A DNA stretch of 6,492 nucleotides, taken from positions 1-6,492 of the forward strand of contig JBHHYR010000223.1 of NCBI GenBank assembly GCA_046757585.1, written 5' to 3'. This document shows positions 1-5,602 of this stretch, piece after piece. Below the pieces are notes generated by a model that was given only the letters and a program-made list of their open reading frames with translations, was not told the origin of the DNA and searched no databases. The DNA is from JBHHYR01 sp046757585. Its GTDB lineage: Bacteria; Desulfobacterota; Binatia; HRBIN30. Position 1 is the first letter of the stretch. The number at the start of each line of letters is the position of its first letter. The translations under genes and the position numbers were made by a program.

Positions 1-32
1 AGGCCGTGGCGTACCAGAATCACGTTGAGCAT
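1..32 (-). CDS. Probable histidine phosphatase (phosphoglycerate mutase-like), N-terminus only
   Basis: Only the first ten complete codons lie in the window; the gene runs off the left edge. They read MLNVILVRHG. A short hydrophobic strand followed by Arg-His-Gly within the first ten residues is the hallmark start of the histidine phosphatase superfamily, where the His becomes phosphorylated during catalysis. Members include phosphoglycerate mutases, SixA-type protein phosphatases and CobC-type phosphatases, and nothing here separates them. An in-frame ATG four codons upstream (position 44) is an alternative start. Neither start has a convincing Shine-Dalgarno sequence. The gene lies 144-156 bp downstream of the RhlG-like reductase on the same strand. 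The call rests on one short motif placed exactly where the family has it. Confidence 0.55.
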   Translation of the reverse strand, partial: MLNVILVRHG

Positions 33-51
33 TGTCCCGGGCATGCTAGAC

Positions 52-80
52 GTTATCGCGGGCAATCCAAGCGTTCACGA
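52..80 (-). promoter_or_regulatory. Weak candidate promoter for the left-edge phosphatase gene
   Basis: On the minus strand a GATAAC hexamer (positions 57-52, four of six matches to the -10 consensus) sits just upstream of the phosphatase start. The hexamer 17 bp further upstream is TCGTGA, which matches TTGACA at three positions. Transcription would begin about position 45 and give a very short leader, which would fit the lack of a ribosome binding site. The evidence is weak, because such partial matches occur by chance. Confidence 0.2.
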
Positions 81-168
81 TGAGGGACCCCGCCGGCGAG
101 CTCTTGTTCCGTACGCGGAAGGGCGCAATATGTTGCCCACTCGGCTTCGACGGTGGGGTACAACGAGC

Positions 169-187
169 GGGCGGGGCATCGCCGCCC
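169..187 (-). terminator. GC-rich hairpin directly after the reductase stop codon, possible terminator
   Basis: GGGCGG at 169-174 pairs with CCGCCC at 182-187 across a 7-nt loop. The hairpin begins one base after the minus-strand stop codon at 189-191, where a terminator or mRNA 3' stabiliser would be expected. No T-run follows on the minus strand, so it does not meet the usual rule for an intrinsic terminator. The rest of the 45-188 gap shows no gene. Confidence 0.3.
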
Positions 188-188
188 T

Positions 189-959
189 TCAGGTGCACGT
201 CGAGATTCCGCCGTCCACGGGAATCACCGCGCCAGTCAGATAGGCGCCGGCGCGTGAGGCCAGATAAATTGCCACCCCCGCCATGTCGTCGGGTTCACCA
301 ATACGCCCAAGCGGGCAGGAGGCGACGATGGCGTCTTTGAACCGTTCCAGTGTGGCAGCCATCATCTTGCTTTCGAACGGTCCGGGAGCCACGGCGTTCA
401 CCGTGATGCGCCGTGGGGCCAGAGCCCGCGCGAGCACACGCGTCAGGTGGTGCACGGCCGCCTTGCTGGCCGAGTAGGCATACGTCTCCAGGAGCGGCAC
501 TTTGAGCCCGTCGATGGACCCAATGTTGATCACGCGCGCCGGATCACGCGCCTGCGCGCCCTGCTCCAACAGTGGCACCAGCGCTCGTGTCAGGAAAAAG
601 ATGGCCTTGACGTTGAGTGCCAGGACCTTGTCCCACGCCGTATCCGGATACTCCATGAGTGGGGCCCCCCAGTTGGCGCCGGCGTTGTTGACTAGGACAT
701 GCAACACCGATTCGCTGCGCCCCACTTCGCCGGCCAGCTGCTTGACCCCGGCTTCAGTGGAGAGATCGGCGGGGAGGGCGATGCAGGTGCCTGCCCTCGA
801 CAGCTCCGCAGCGACGGCGCCGCAAACGTCGTGCTTGCGCGAGGAAATGTAGACTTTCGCGCCTGATTTCACGAAACCGCGCGCGATCATCAGGCCGATT
901 CCGCGCGACCCGCCGGTGACCAGCACAGTCTTGCCTGCAACGGCAAACAGATCCTTCAC
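189..959 (-). CDS. RhlG-like NADPH-dependent 3-oxoacyl reductase (SDR family)
   Basis: A 256-residue classical short-chain dehydrogenase, predicted to be a cytosolic Rossmann-fold enzyme that reduces 3-oxoacyl thioesters. The nucleotide-binding motif TGGSRGIG is at residues 15-22. Arg41, right after the second beta strand, indicates NADP(H) preference. The NNAG motif is at 91-94 and the catalytic residues are Asn116, Ser148, Tyr162 and Lys166. The PG motif at 192-193 and the VDGG C-terminus complete the fold. Several stretches (MIARGF, ADLSTEAG, NNAGANWGA, ARVINIGS, YAYSASKAAVHHL) resemble Pseudomonas RhlG, as I recall that sequence, including the positions of the catalytic triad. RhlG has been linked to hydroxyacyl supply for rhamnolipid, but the acyl substrate here is unknown. 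The start is GTG, supported by AGGAG six bases upstream. It is the third main gene of the minus-strand block, after HAD-PlsC. Confidence 0.9.
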   Translation of the reverse strand: MKDLFAVAGKTVLVTGGSRGIGLMIARGFVKSGAKVYISSRKHDVCGAVAAELSRAGTCIALPADLSTEAGVKQLAGEVGRSESVLHVLVNNAGANWGAPLMEYPDTAWDKVLALNVKAIFFLTRALVPLLEQGAQARDPARVINIGSIDGLKVPLLETYAYSASKAAVHHLTRVLARALAPRRITVNAVAPGPFESKMMAATLERFKDAIVASCPLGRIGEPDDMAGVAIYLASRAGAYLTGAVIPVDGGISTCT

Positions 960-965
960 GCTCAG

Positions 966-970
966 CTCCT
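966..970 (-). promoter_or_regulatory. Ribosome binding site fixing a GTG start
   Basis: AGGAG, within a longer GGAGGAGGAG purine run, lies six bases upstream of the GTG at 957-959. Its strength and spacing fix the start of the reductase at GTG. Confidence 0.8.
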
Positions 971-984
971 CCTCCCGGATTGGA

Positions 985-1095
985 TCAACGCTTCACGTAG
1001 TTGCGCATGGTGGTACACAAGCCACAAGTGAGGCGCATGACGCAAGGGGGGCAAGACGGTTCCGGCGTGGAATTGGGCCGACCGCACGGGGTCAC
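985..1095 (-). CDS. Candidate small cysteine-rich protein (36 aa), unrecognised
   Basis: This frame starts at a GTG that overlaps the HAD-PlsC stop codon as GTGA, the arrangement typical of translational coupling. It ends 25 bases before the GTG of the reductase, so it fills the gap between the two genes. The 36-residue product has five cysteines (4, 15, 18, 24, 27). Four form C-x2-C-x5-C-x2-C, a spacing that could bind zinc or another metal, and a basic tail MRNYVKR follows. About three quarters of third codon positions are G or C, as in neighbouring genes, but that is weak evidence in GC-rich DNA. There is no Shine-Dalgarno sequence of its own, so expression would depend on ribosomes finishing the upstream gene. 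I do not recognise the protein. It may be a chance open frame in a 132-bp spacer. Confidence 0.25.
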   Translation of the reverse strand: MTPCGRPNSTPEPSCPPCVMRLTCGLCTTMRNYVKR

Positions 1096-2513
1096 GTGTT
1101 CAACGTATCGGTGAACAGGCGATGGATGGCAGCGATTCGCTGATCGAGATCTTGCCGCGTCCAGGTGTCAGTGGAAATCGGCGCGTGCACGACGACTTCG
1201 ACGGTGGCAGGTCGGATCACAAACGCGTGCTTGGGGAGCGCATCAAGGGCGTTGCGGAAGACGATCGGGACGATGGGAACTTTCGCAGCCATTGCCAGGT
1301 GGAACGCCCCTTTCTTGAAACGTCTGACGCGCGGTGTGGGGCTGCGGGTGCCCTCGGGTGCGATGGCCACCGAGCGTCCCTGCCGTAACGCTTCCAGGGC
1401 AGGCTCGAGTGCCTGAACGGCCTTGTCATGATCAAACCGATCGATGAACACCGTTCCGGCCAAGGCAAATGCCGGCCCGAGAATCGGGTTGCGACGCATT
1501 TCTTGCTTGGCAATGCCAACCGTATCCCGGCGCAGCAGCTTGCAGAGCAGGAGCACGTCTATGCCGCTCTGGTGATTGAAGATGAACACGGCAGGGCGGT
1601 GCGACCACAGGTGCTGCTCGCCGCGCACCTGCAGGTCCACGCCGGCGAGCGCCGTGCCCAGCTCGCCCCAGGTCGTGGTGGCGATGCCGACAGCTCGGCG
1701 CCAACTGCCCGTAAGCGCCGCGGCTGGCAGGGCAAGCAGAAACGACGGGAGGAGACTACCCAGGGCCAGGGTGGTGCGAAGAATTTCAGTGGTACCTGGG
1801 GTGCCGCGGCTGGTGAAGCGCCGCGTCGGCCAGCCATGTGCGGCAGCGATTCTGGCCAGGCGCCGGTTCGGGTTGGTCGGCCGCGGGTAGCCCACGATGT
1901 CGAGCAGCGGTAGATCCTCGTCGCTATCCGTATAGAAATAGCTGCGTGACAGATCGAGCGCGTGTGCGGCGGCAAGCGCGCGCGCGGCCCGTGCCTTCCC
2001 CATCCCGTAGCAGGTTGGCCGGAGCAGTTTGCCGGTAAAGCGACCCTGCCGGACCTGGAGGCGAGTGGCAAGCACGTGTGGAATCCCCAGATCGCGGGCC
2101 AGCGGATCGATCTGATACCGTGTAGCAGCCGACACGAGCGCCAGCGTGTGTCCCTTGCGGCGGTGTGCGTCGACGAGTGCCCGTGATTCCGGGTAGATCG
2201 CAGTGGCGAGGCGCTCGGTAAAGATGCGCTCTCCCGCCGCTGCAAACTCCTGCTCCGAACGGCCCCGGAGTATGCCCGCGGTCCCCGCCACGAAGCCTGA
2301 GAAGCCGATCTGGCCGAGCTGGAAGCGCGTCGCGGTGACTACGGCGTCAGCAAACTCGCCGGGACGTACCAGGCCGCTCCAGACTCCGTCACGGAGAAAC
2401 TCGAGGGCCGAGAAGCTCGCGATGAGCGTCCGATCGACATCGAAGAACGCGCCAATGTCGGGTCCCGATGGGCCCCCGTCGATCTCGCGGGTGAGTTCGC
2501 TGTGAATCGCCAT
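1092..2513 (-). CDS. Bifunctional HAD-IB phosphatase / PlsC-type 1-acylglycerol-3-phosphate acyltransferase
   Basis: A 473-residue two-domain protein. The N-terminal part (about 20-235) is a HAD subfamily IB hydrolase: DVDRT at 25-29 (nucleophile Asp25, acid Asp27), Ser128 (motif II), Lys173 (motif III) and DSDED at 196-200 (motif IV). A hydrophobic stretch at about 246-267 could anchor it in the membrane. The C-terminal part (about 295-473) is a PlsC acyltransferase with all four blocks: NHQSGID (His314, Asp319), GTVFIDR at 353-359, PEGTR at 386-390 and VPIVPIV at 412-418. PlsC enzymes move an acyl group to lysophosphatidate to make phosphatidate. The phosphatase substrate is unknown; acting on phosphatidate to give diacylglycerol is an inference. 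HAD-PlsC fusions are known, for example in mycobacteria. No active-site residue is missing. The ATG is preceded by GGAGG at a rather long 13-base spacing, and the gene follows the NIPSNAP-like gene by 45 bp. Confidence 0.92.
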   Translation of the reverse strand: MAIHSELTREIDGGPSGPDIGAFFDVDRTLIASFSALEFLRDGVWSGLVRPGEFADAVVTATRFQLGQIGFSGFVAGTAGILRGRSEQEFAAAGERIFTERLATAIYPESRALVDAHRRKGHTLALVSAATRYQIDPLARDLGIPHVLATRLQVRQGRFTGKLLRPTCYGMGKARAARALAAAHALDLSRSYFYTDSDEDLPLLDIVGYPRPTNPNRRLARIAAAHGWPTRRFTSRGTPGTTEILRTTLALGSLLPSFLLALPAAALTGSWRRAVGIATTTWGELGTALAGVDLQVRGEQHLWSHRPAVFIFNHQSGIDVLLLCKLLRRDTVGIAKQEMRRNPILGPAFALAGTVFIDRFDHDKAVQALEPALEALRQGRSVAIAPEGTRSPTPRVRRFKKGAFHLAMAAKVPIVPIVFRNALDALPKHAFVIRPATVEVVVHAPISTDTWTRQDLDQRIAAIHRLFTDTLNT

Positions 2514-2558
2514 CCGGGCGTGCGGCCCTCCCGTGGCACAGGCGGGCGCCTTGCCACC

Positions 2559-3245
2559 TCACCTGAGTGGTGACCATGACACTGGTCGCAGCAGCTTGCT
2601 CTCCCAGCGGTCACGGTACTTCAACCCTTCTTGCATCCAGTCACCCGGGCGGGAGGGAGGTTCACCGCTGGTGAGCAGATGTGAGAAGGCGTCCCAGTTG
2701 AGAATCTTCTGCAGCAAGACGACTTCGTGAAAGCGGCCAGTGCCGGGACACACGGTCCAGCAAGCTTCCACAGCGATCATCTGTGCCCCGCTCGTCGCCG
2801 GGTGGAAAATACCGCCTAACGCGTCGACGTAGGCATCGAGCTTGCCGGTGTATGGCCACCCGGTGTCATGAAGGTACAGTGAAGGGGGCGCATCGTGTGT
2901 CGTGCTGTGAGCACCGAGATCGACATCTTGCAGGGGCGACCAGGATGTGGGCAGGAGCAGCTTGGCAGTCACCTCGCGCCGGTATTGCCAGGCGCGAGTG
3001 TACCAGCTTCGCCACGCGGCGTCGGTCCTCGACCGGCTCACAAGCTCACCCCACGCTTGCCAGTCCCGCACCGCGGTGATGGAGACGGCCTGATAGCTCG
3101 GTCCCGTGCCGTGTGTATGGTGCCAGAACCACAGCAGCCTGGCACCGGACTGCTCGATGAGTGGAATCCACAGCTCGCGGAGCGCTGTCTCAAACTCCTC
3201 CATCTTGCCGCCGGCGATTTCATGCGTTTCATGCAGGTACAGCAT
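2559..3245 (-). CDS. NIPSNAP/dimeric alpha-beta barrel-like protein with two tandem units, function unknown
   Basis: A 228-residue protein built from two copies of a unit of about 105 residues. The first begins LYLHETHEI near residue 2 and the second LYLHDTGWP at 123. The first ends KLLLPTSWSPLQ (95-106) and the second KLLRPVSWSPLR (217-228). The pattern of a short strand, a G-K/E-F region, a Trp-rich core and a C-terminal W-x-P resembles NIPSNAP-type ferredoxin-like barrels; one such unit normally dimerises, so a tandem copy could fold as one pseudo-dimer. This family assignment is by eye. Tryptophan is unusually frequent (15 residues). There is no signal peptide or membrane segment, so the protein is probably cytosolic. 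The function is unknown; relatives are hypothetical proteins or possible small-molecule monooxygenases. The start ATG is set by GGGAGGT at ideal spacing. The gene is the first securely called one of the minus-strand block. Confidence 0.75.
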   Translation of the reverse strand: MLYLHETHEIAGGKMEEFETALRELWIPLIEQSGARLLWFWHHTHGTGPSYQAVSITAVRDWQAWGELVSRSRTDAAWRSWYTRAWQYRREVTAKLLLPTSWSPLQDVDLGAHSTTHDAPPSLYLHDTGWPYTGKLDAYVDALGGIFHPATSGAQMIAVEACWTVCPGTGRFHEVVLLQKILNWDAFSHLLTSGEPPSRPGDWMQEGLKYRDRWESKLLRPVSWSPLR

Positions 3246-3360
3246 GGTGACCTCCCTTGCTCGGATGGTGCTCTCGAGGATGCATCGCTACTGCATACCA
3301 CAGGCTGGTCATTGGCCAGAAGCGGGGGCATTCGCGCCACTCGCGCATGATCTCTGACAT
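3229..3360 (-). CDS. Candidate small Trp-rich protein (43 aa), unrecognised
   Basis: An ATG frame in the divergent spacer runs 43 codons and ends 17 bases inside the NIPSNAP-like gene, in another frame. Its N-terminal half, MSEIMREWRECPRFWP followed by MTSLWYAVAM, has an amphipathic, Trp/Met/Glu-rich composition unlike the Arg/Ala/Pro-rich noise of most shadow frames in this DNA. The C-terminal part is His-rich and overlaps the next gene's ribosome binding site. There is no clear Shine-Dalgarno sequence before the first ATG; the ATG at codon 5 has AGAG four bases upstream. The frame stays open upstream into the antisense of yqgE, which weakens the case. I recognise no family. Confidence 0.22.
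   Translation of the reverse strand: MSEIMREWRECPRFWPMTSLWYAVAMHPREHHPSKGGHHAVPA
3250..3256 (-). promoter_or_regulatory. Strong ribosome binding site for the NIPSNAP-like gene
   Basis: On the minus strand GGGAGGT is followed by CACC and then the ATG at 3243-3245. This is the best Shine-Dalgarno sequence in the window and fixes the start of the tandem-unit protein. Confidence 0.8.
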
Positions 3361-3364
3361 GTCA
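3355..3364. promoter_or_regulatory. 10-bp perfect palindrome upstream of the yqgE promoter
   Basis: TGACATGTCA is its own reverse complement. It lies in the divergent spacer 14 bp upstream of the yqgE -35 hexamer, centred about 53 bases before the predicted start of transcription. That position would suit an activator or a regulator of both divergent units. There is no second copy in the spacer, so a chance palindrome cannot be excluded. Confidence 0.25.
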
Positions 3365-3377
3365 AGCTGCGAGGGCA

Positions 3378-3406
3378 TTGACACAGCTGCAGCGGGCCGT
3401 GAGAAT
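3378..3406 (+). promoter_or_regulatory. Sigma70-type promoter for yqgE
   Basis: TTGACA at 3378-3383 matches the -35 consensus perfectly. After exactly 17 bp comes GAGAAT at 3401-3406, with four of six matches to the -10 consensus. Transcription would start near 3413 and leave a leader of about 50 bases before the ATG at 3464. This is the best plus-strand promoter in the 218-bp divergent spacer. I found no equally good promoter for the minus-strand block. Confidence 0.5.
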
Positions 3407-3463
3407 CTGAACCCGAGGAGCCGTTGCCGCCGGGCGGTAGCGGGTAGACGGAGCAGGACGCTT

Positions 3464-4021
3464 ATGGGTGATGATTCCCTGGCCCCGACATTGTTGCTGG
3501 CCATGCCGCAGATGATGGATCCGAATTTTGCGCGTTCGGTGGTGCTCCTGTGCAAGCATGGGAAGGAAGGCGCGATGGGTCTCGTGGTCAACCAGCCAAC
3601 CGATGCCCTGGCCTCGAGCCTCGTGGCCCTCGACCCGCCGCCCAAGCGTGACAGCGGTCTCGATATCTGGGTGGGAGGGCCGGTGGAACCCGAGCGCGGC
3701 TGGCTGCTGTTCGGGTATGATCCCGGCACCAGTGAGTCCATCAGCGTCGGCCACGGTTTGTACCTGTCCGCTTCCGCCGATGCCCTGCGCCAACTCATTG
3801 AAGGAGATCCAGACGGTCGGGTCGATCACCGGCTGTTCTTGGGCTACGCGGGCTGGGGCGGTGGGCAGCTCGAAGCCGAGCTGGCGGCTTCAGCTTGGCT
3901 GACGGCCGAGGCCTCGCACGAACTCATTTTCAGTACCCCTGCGGACCGCATGTGGGAGGCCGCGATCCGAAGCCTGCACGTTGATCCCTACACCCTGCAG
4001 ATGGGCGGTGGCATCCACTGA
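3464..4021 (+). CDS. yqgE: YqgE/AlgH family protein
   Basis: A 185-residue protein of usual length for the YqgE/AlgH (UPF0301) family. Conserved blocks in order: LLAMPQMMDPNFARSVVLLC at 11-30, GAMGLVVNQP at 36-45, GGPVEPERGWLLF at 71-83, and GYAGWGGGQLEAEL at 127-140. It has no signal peptide or membrane segment, so it is probably cytosolic. The biochemical role is not established; the AlgH name comes from an alginate-regulation phenotype in Pseudomonas. The ATG at 3464 was chosen because family homology begins a few residues after it and AGGA lies five bases upstream. The frame is open back to a TTG at 3257, but that 69-residue extension is Arg-rich and unlike the family. This is the only plus-strand gene. 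It converges on the CoA-transferase with a 20-bp gap that holds no visible terminator. The common partners ruvX (yqgF) and gshB are not here. Confidence 0.93.
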   Translation: MGDDSLAPTLLLAMPQMMDPNFARSVVLLCKHGKEGAMGLVVNQPTDALASSLVALDPPPKRDSGLDIWVGGPVEPERGWLLFGYDPGTSESISVGHGLYLSASADALRQLIEGDPDGRVDHRLFLGYAGWGGGQLEAELAASAWLTAEASHELIFSTPADRMWEAAIRSLHVDPYTLQMGGGIH

Positions 4022-4041
4022 ACGCCGAGGCTGTCCGTTGC

Positions 4042-5463
4042 TCACGCGAAGTCCATCTCATGCAGGTCGTTCGCAAGGCGTAGGGGGGCAGCGGTTGCGC
4101 GGCGGACGTCCGCGACGCTGATGCCTGGTGCCAGTTCGCGTAGCAGCAGCCCGTCGGCGTCGATATCGATGACCGCCAGATCCGTGATCACGGTGGAAAC
4201 ACAACGTCTGGCCGTGAGCGGGTAAGTGCATTGCCGCAACAGCTTCGGTTCGCCGTGGCGCGTCAAGTGAAACATGACCACCAAGATGCGGGCGCCACCG
4301 GCAGCGAGGTCCATGGCGCCGCCGATACCGCCCACGCCCGTGTGTGGCACGTTCCAGTTGGCAAGATCGCCTTTCTCCGACACCTGAAAGCCGCCGAGGA
4401 CGACCGTACTGACCCGGCCGCTGCGCGCCATGGCGAAGGCGTCGCAGCTGTGGAAGTAGCTCGCTCCAGGCAGCTGGCTGACGAGCTGCCCGCTGGCGTT
4501 GTACAGGTCCACGTCCTCGTCATCGGTCCCGGCCAGCGGTCCAAAGCCCAGCATGCCGTTTTCCGAATGCAACGTGATGTTGCGTTCCGGATCGATGAAA
4601 TTCGACACCAGGGTCGGAATGCCCAGACCCAGGTTCACGTATTCGCCCGGGCGTAAGAGCACAGCGGCCTTTCGTGCCATCAGTTCGGGCGGCAGTCCCT
4701 CGGGCCCTCCTGCTGCCTGGCGCGCTTCCAGACGCCACTGCTTGCCGTAGCGGCGTGACAGCTCGCGGATCGCCGGCAAGTCGAGCGGATGTTCGTTCAG
4801 GACCACCCGGTCGACGAAGATGTGTGGTGTGACGACGGTCTCGGGATCGATCTCACCCGGCTCGACAATCCGATCCACCTCGACGATCGTCGTCCGCGCG
4901 CCGGTGGCGAAGAGCGGATTGAAGTTCCGCGAACCACGGCGGTAGACAACATTCCCATACCGATCAGCGGTGGCGGCACGGATGATCGCAAAGTCGGCGC
5001 GGATGGCGGCTTCCAAGACATACCGCTGGCCGTCGAAGGTGCGTTCTTCCTTGCCCTGGGCGGCATCTGTGCCCACGCCGGTGGGCGTGAAGAAGGCCGG
5101 GAGCCCCGCGCCACCTGCCCGCACGCGCTCGACCAGAGTGCCTTGCGGTACCAGCTCCAACTCGATCGTGCCTGCTTTGATCGCCGTCTCGACCGGCGTT
5201 GGCCGCGTCGGGTAGGCGGCGAAGCTGGCGATCAGCTTCCGGATCTGGCCGTTCTCGGCGAGGATCTGCGGCGAGGTCGGCCCGACACCAGGTGTGTTAC
5301 AAATGATCGTTAGCCCGCGCGTGCCGCGGTCGTGGAGCCCCTTGATCAGACTGAACGGCCATCCCTGAATCACGCCAAAACCGCCGAGGAGAATACTGGC
5401 GCCGTCGGGAATGTCGGCGATCGCGGCGGCGGCGCAATCCGCTACCTTATTGAGCACAGCCAT
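4042..5463 (-). CDS. 3-oxoacid CoA-transferase, alpha and beta subunits fused in one chain
   Basis: This 473-residue protein joins the two halves of a family I CoA-transferase, which moves CoA from an acyl-CoA such as succinyl-CoA to a 3-oxoacid such as acetoacetate. Residues 1 to about 240 are the A half; D20-G21 through GGF at 27-29 to G34-x-P36 fits the family's first signature, and FFTPTGVGTD is at 124-133. Residues from about 262 are the B half, with GLGIPT at 279-284 and HSENGMLG at 299-306, where Glu301 is the predicted nucleophile that forms the CoA thioester. GGIGGAMDL at 378-386 is also typical. The linker is only about 20 residues. Many bacteria encode the halves separately (scoA/scoB, atoD/atoA), whereas animal SCOT is fused. 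The substrate cannot be fixed from sequence. The start ATG lacks a Shine-Dalgarno sequence. It lies 139 bp downstream of an SDR gene on the same strand. Confidence 0.92.
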   Translation of the reverse strand: MAVLNKVADCAAAAIADIPDGASILLGGFGVIQGWPFSLIKGLHDRGTRGLTIICNTPGVGPTSPQILAENGQIRKLIASFAAYPTRPTPVETAIKAGTIELELVPQGTLVERVRAGGAGLPAFFTPTGVGTDAAQGKEERTFDGQRYVLEAAIRADFAIIRAATADRYGNVVYRRGSRNFNPLFATGARTTIVEVDRIVEPGEIDPETVVTPHIFVDRVVLNEHPLDLPAIRELSRRYGKQWRLEARQAAGGPEGLPPELMARKAAVLLRPGEYVNLGLGIPTLVSNFIDPERNITLHSENGMLGFGPLAGTDDEDVDLYNASGQLVSQLPGASYFHSCDAFAMARSGRVSTVVLGGFQVSEKGDLANWNVPHTGVGGIGGAMDLAAGGARILVVMFHLTRHGEPKLLRQCTYPLTARRCVSTVITDLAVIDIDADGLLLRELAPGISVADVRRATAAPLRLANDLHEMDFA

Positions 5464-5476
5464 CGTGTTGGCGGTA

Positions 5477-5488
5477 GGGCATATGCCC
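5477..5488. promoter_or_regulatory. 12-bp perfect palindrome, candidate operator of the CoA-transferase gene
   Basis: GGGCATATGCCC is a perfect inverted repeat centred 19 bases upstream of the CoA-transferase ATG. Its CATATG core coincides with the candidate -10 element, so a protein bound here would block transcription. This is a sequence observation; no regulator gene is visible in the window. Confidence 0.35.
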
Positions 5489-5509
5489 GGGCTGTTGGCT
5501 GCATGTCAA
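5480..5509 (-). promoter_or_regulatory. Candidate promoter of the CoA-transferase gene
   Basis: On the minus strand a perfect TTGACA (5509-5504) is followed after 18 bp by CATATG (5485-5480), a weak -10 with three of six matches. Transcription would begin near 5473, only about ten bases before the ATG at 5463. This would explain why the gene has no ribosome binding site, as an almost leaderless mRNA. The rest of the 5464-5602 gap is GC-rich with short hairpins, for example GGCG-TTG-CGCC at 5591-5601, and no gene. Confidence 0.35.
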
Positions 5510-5602
5510 GTCCGGAATCGCCGGGCCGACCCGCGACGGGCGTACGCGTGCGATCTCAGCGGACCGCAGCCGGGGCTACAAGGCCGGAAGGGCGTTGCGC
5601 CA

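Noticed and set aside
1428..1913. Plus-strand 161-codon open frame
   Set aside because: It is antisense to the well-supported HAD-PlsC gene, with low-complexity composition and no recognisable domain.
3337..3365. TTGACA on the minus strand as the -35 of the lipid block
   Set aside because: The hexamer 17 bp downstream is GAGTGG, a poor -10, and other spacings are no better.
3358..3366. CATGTCAAG shared with 5502-5510
   Set aside because: A shared 9-mer between two spacers of this size is not improbable by chance, and the flanks differ.
3257..3463. N-terminal extension of yqgE from a TTG
   Set aside because: The 69 added residues are Arg/Ser-rich and unlike the family, the stretch contains the predicted promoter, and the ATG at 3464 gives the normal family length.
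3362..3829. Minus-strand 155-codon open frame opposite yqgE
   Set aside because: It is a mirror of yqgE codons with no motif or ribosome binding site.
4022..4041. Bidirectional terminator between yqgE and the CoA-transferase
   Set aside because: The 20-bp convergent gap has no inverted repeat or T-run.
4231..4656. Plus-strand 141-codon open frame inside the CoA-transferase
   Set aside because: It is antisense to a gene with intact catalytic motifs.
5441..5503. A 20-codon minus-strand frame starting MQPTARAYALPP, overlapping the CoA-transferase start, as a leader peptide
   Set aside because: It begins upstream of the predicted transcription start, lacks a ribosome binding site, and has no regulatory codon run.
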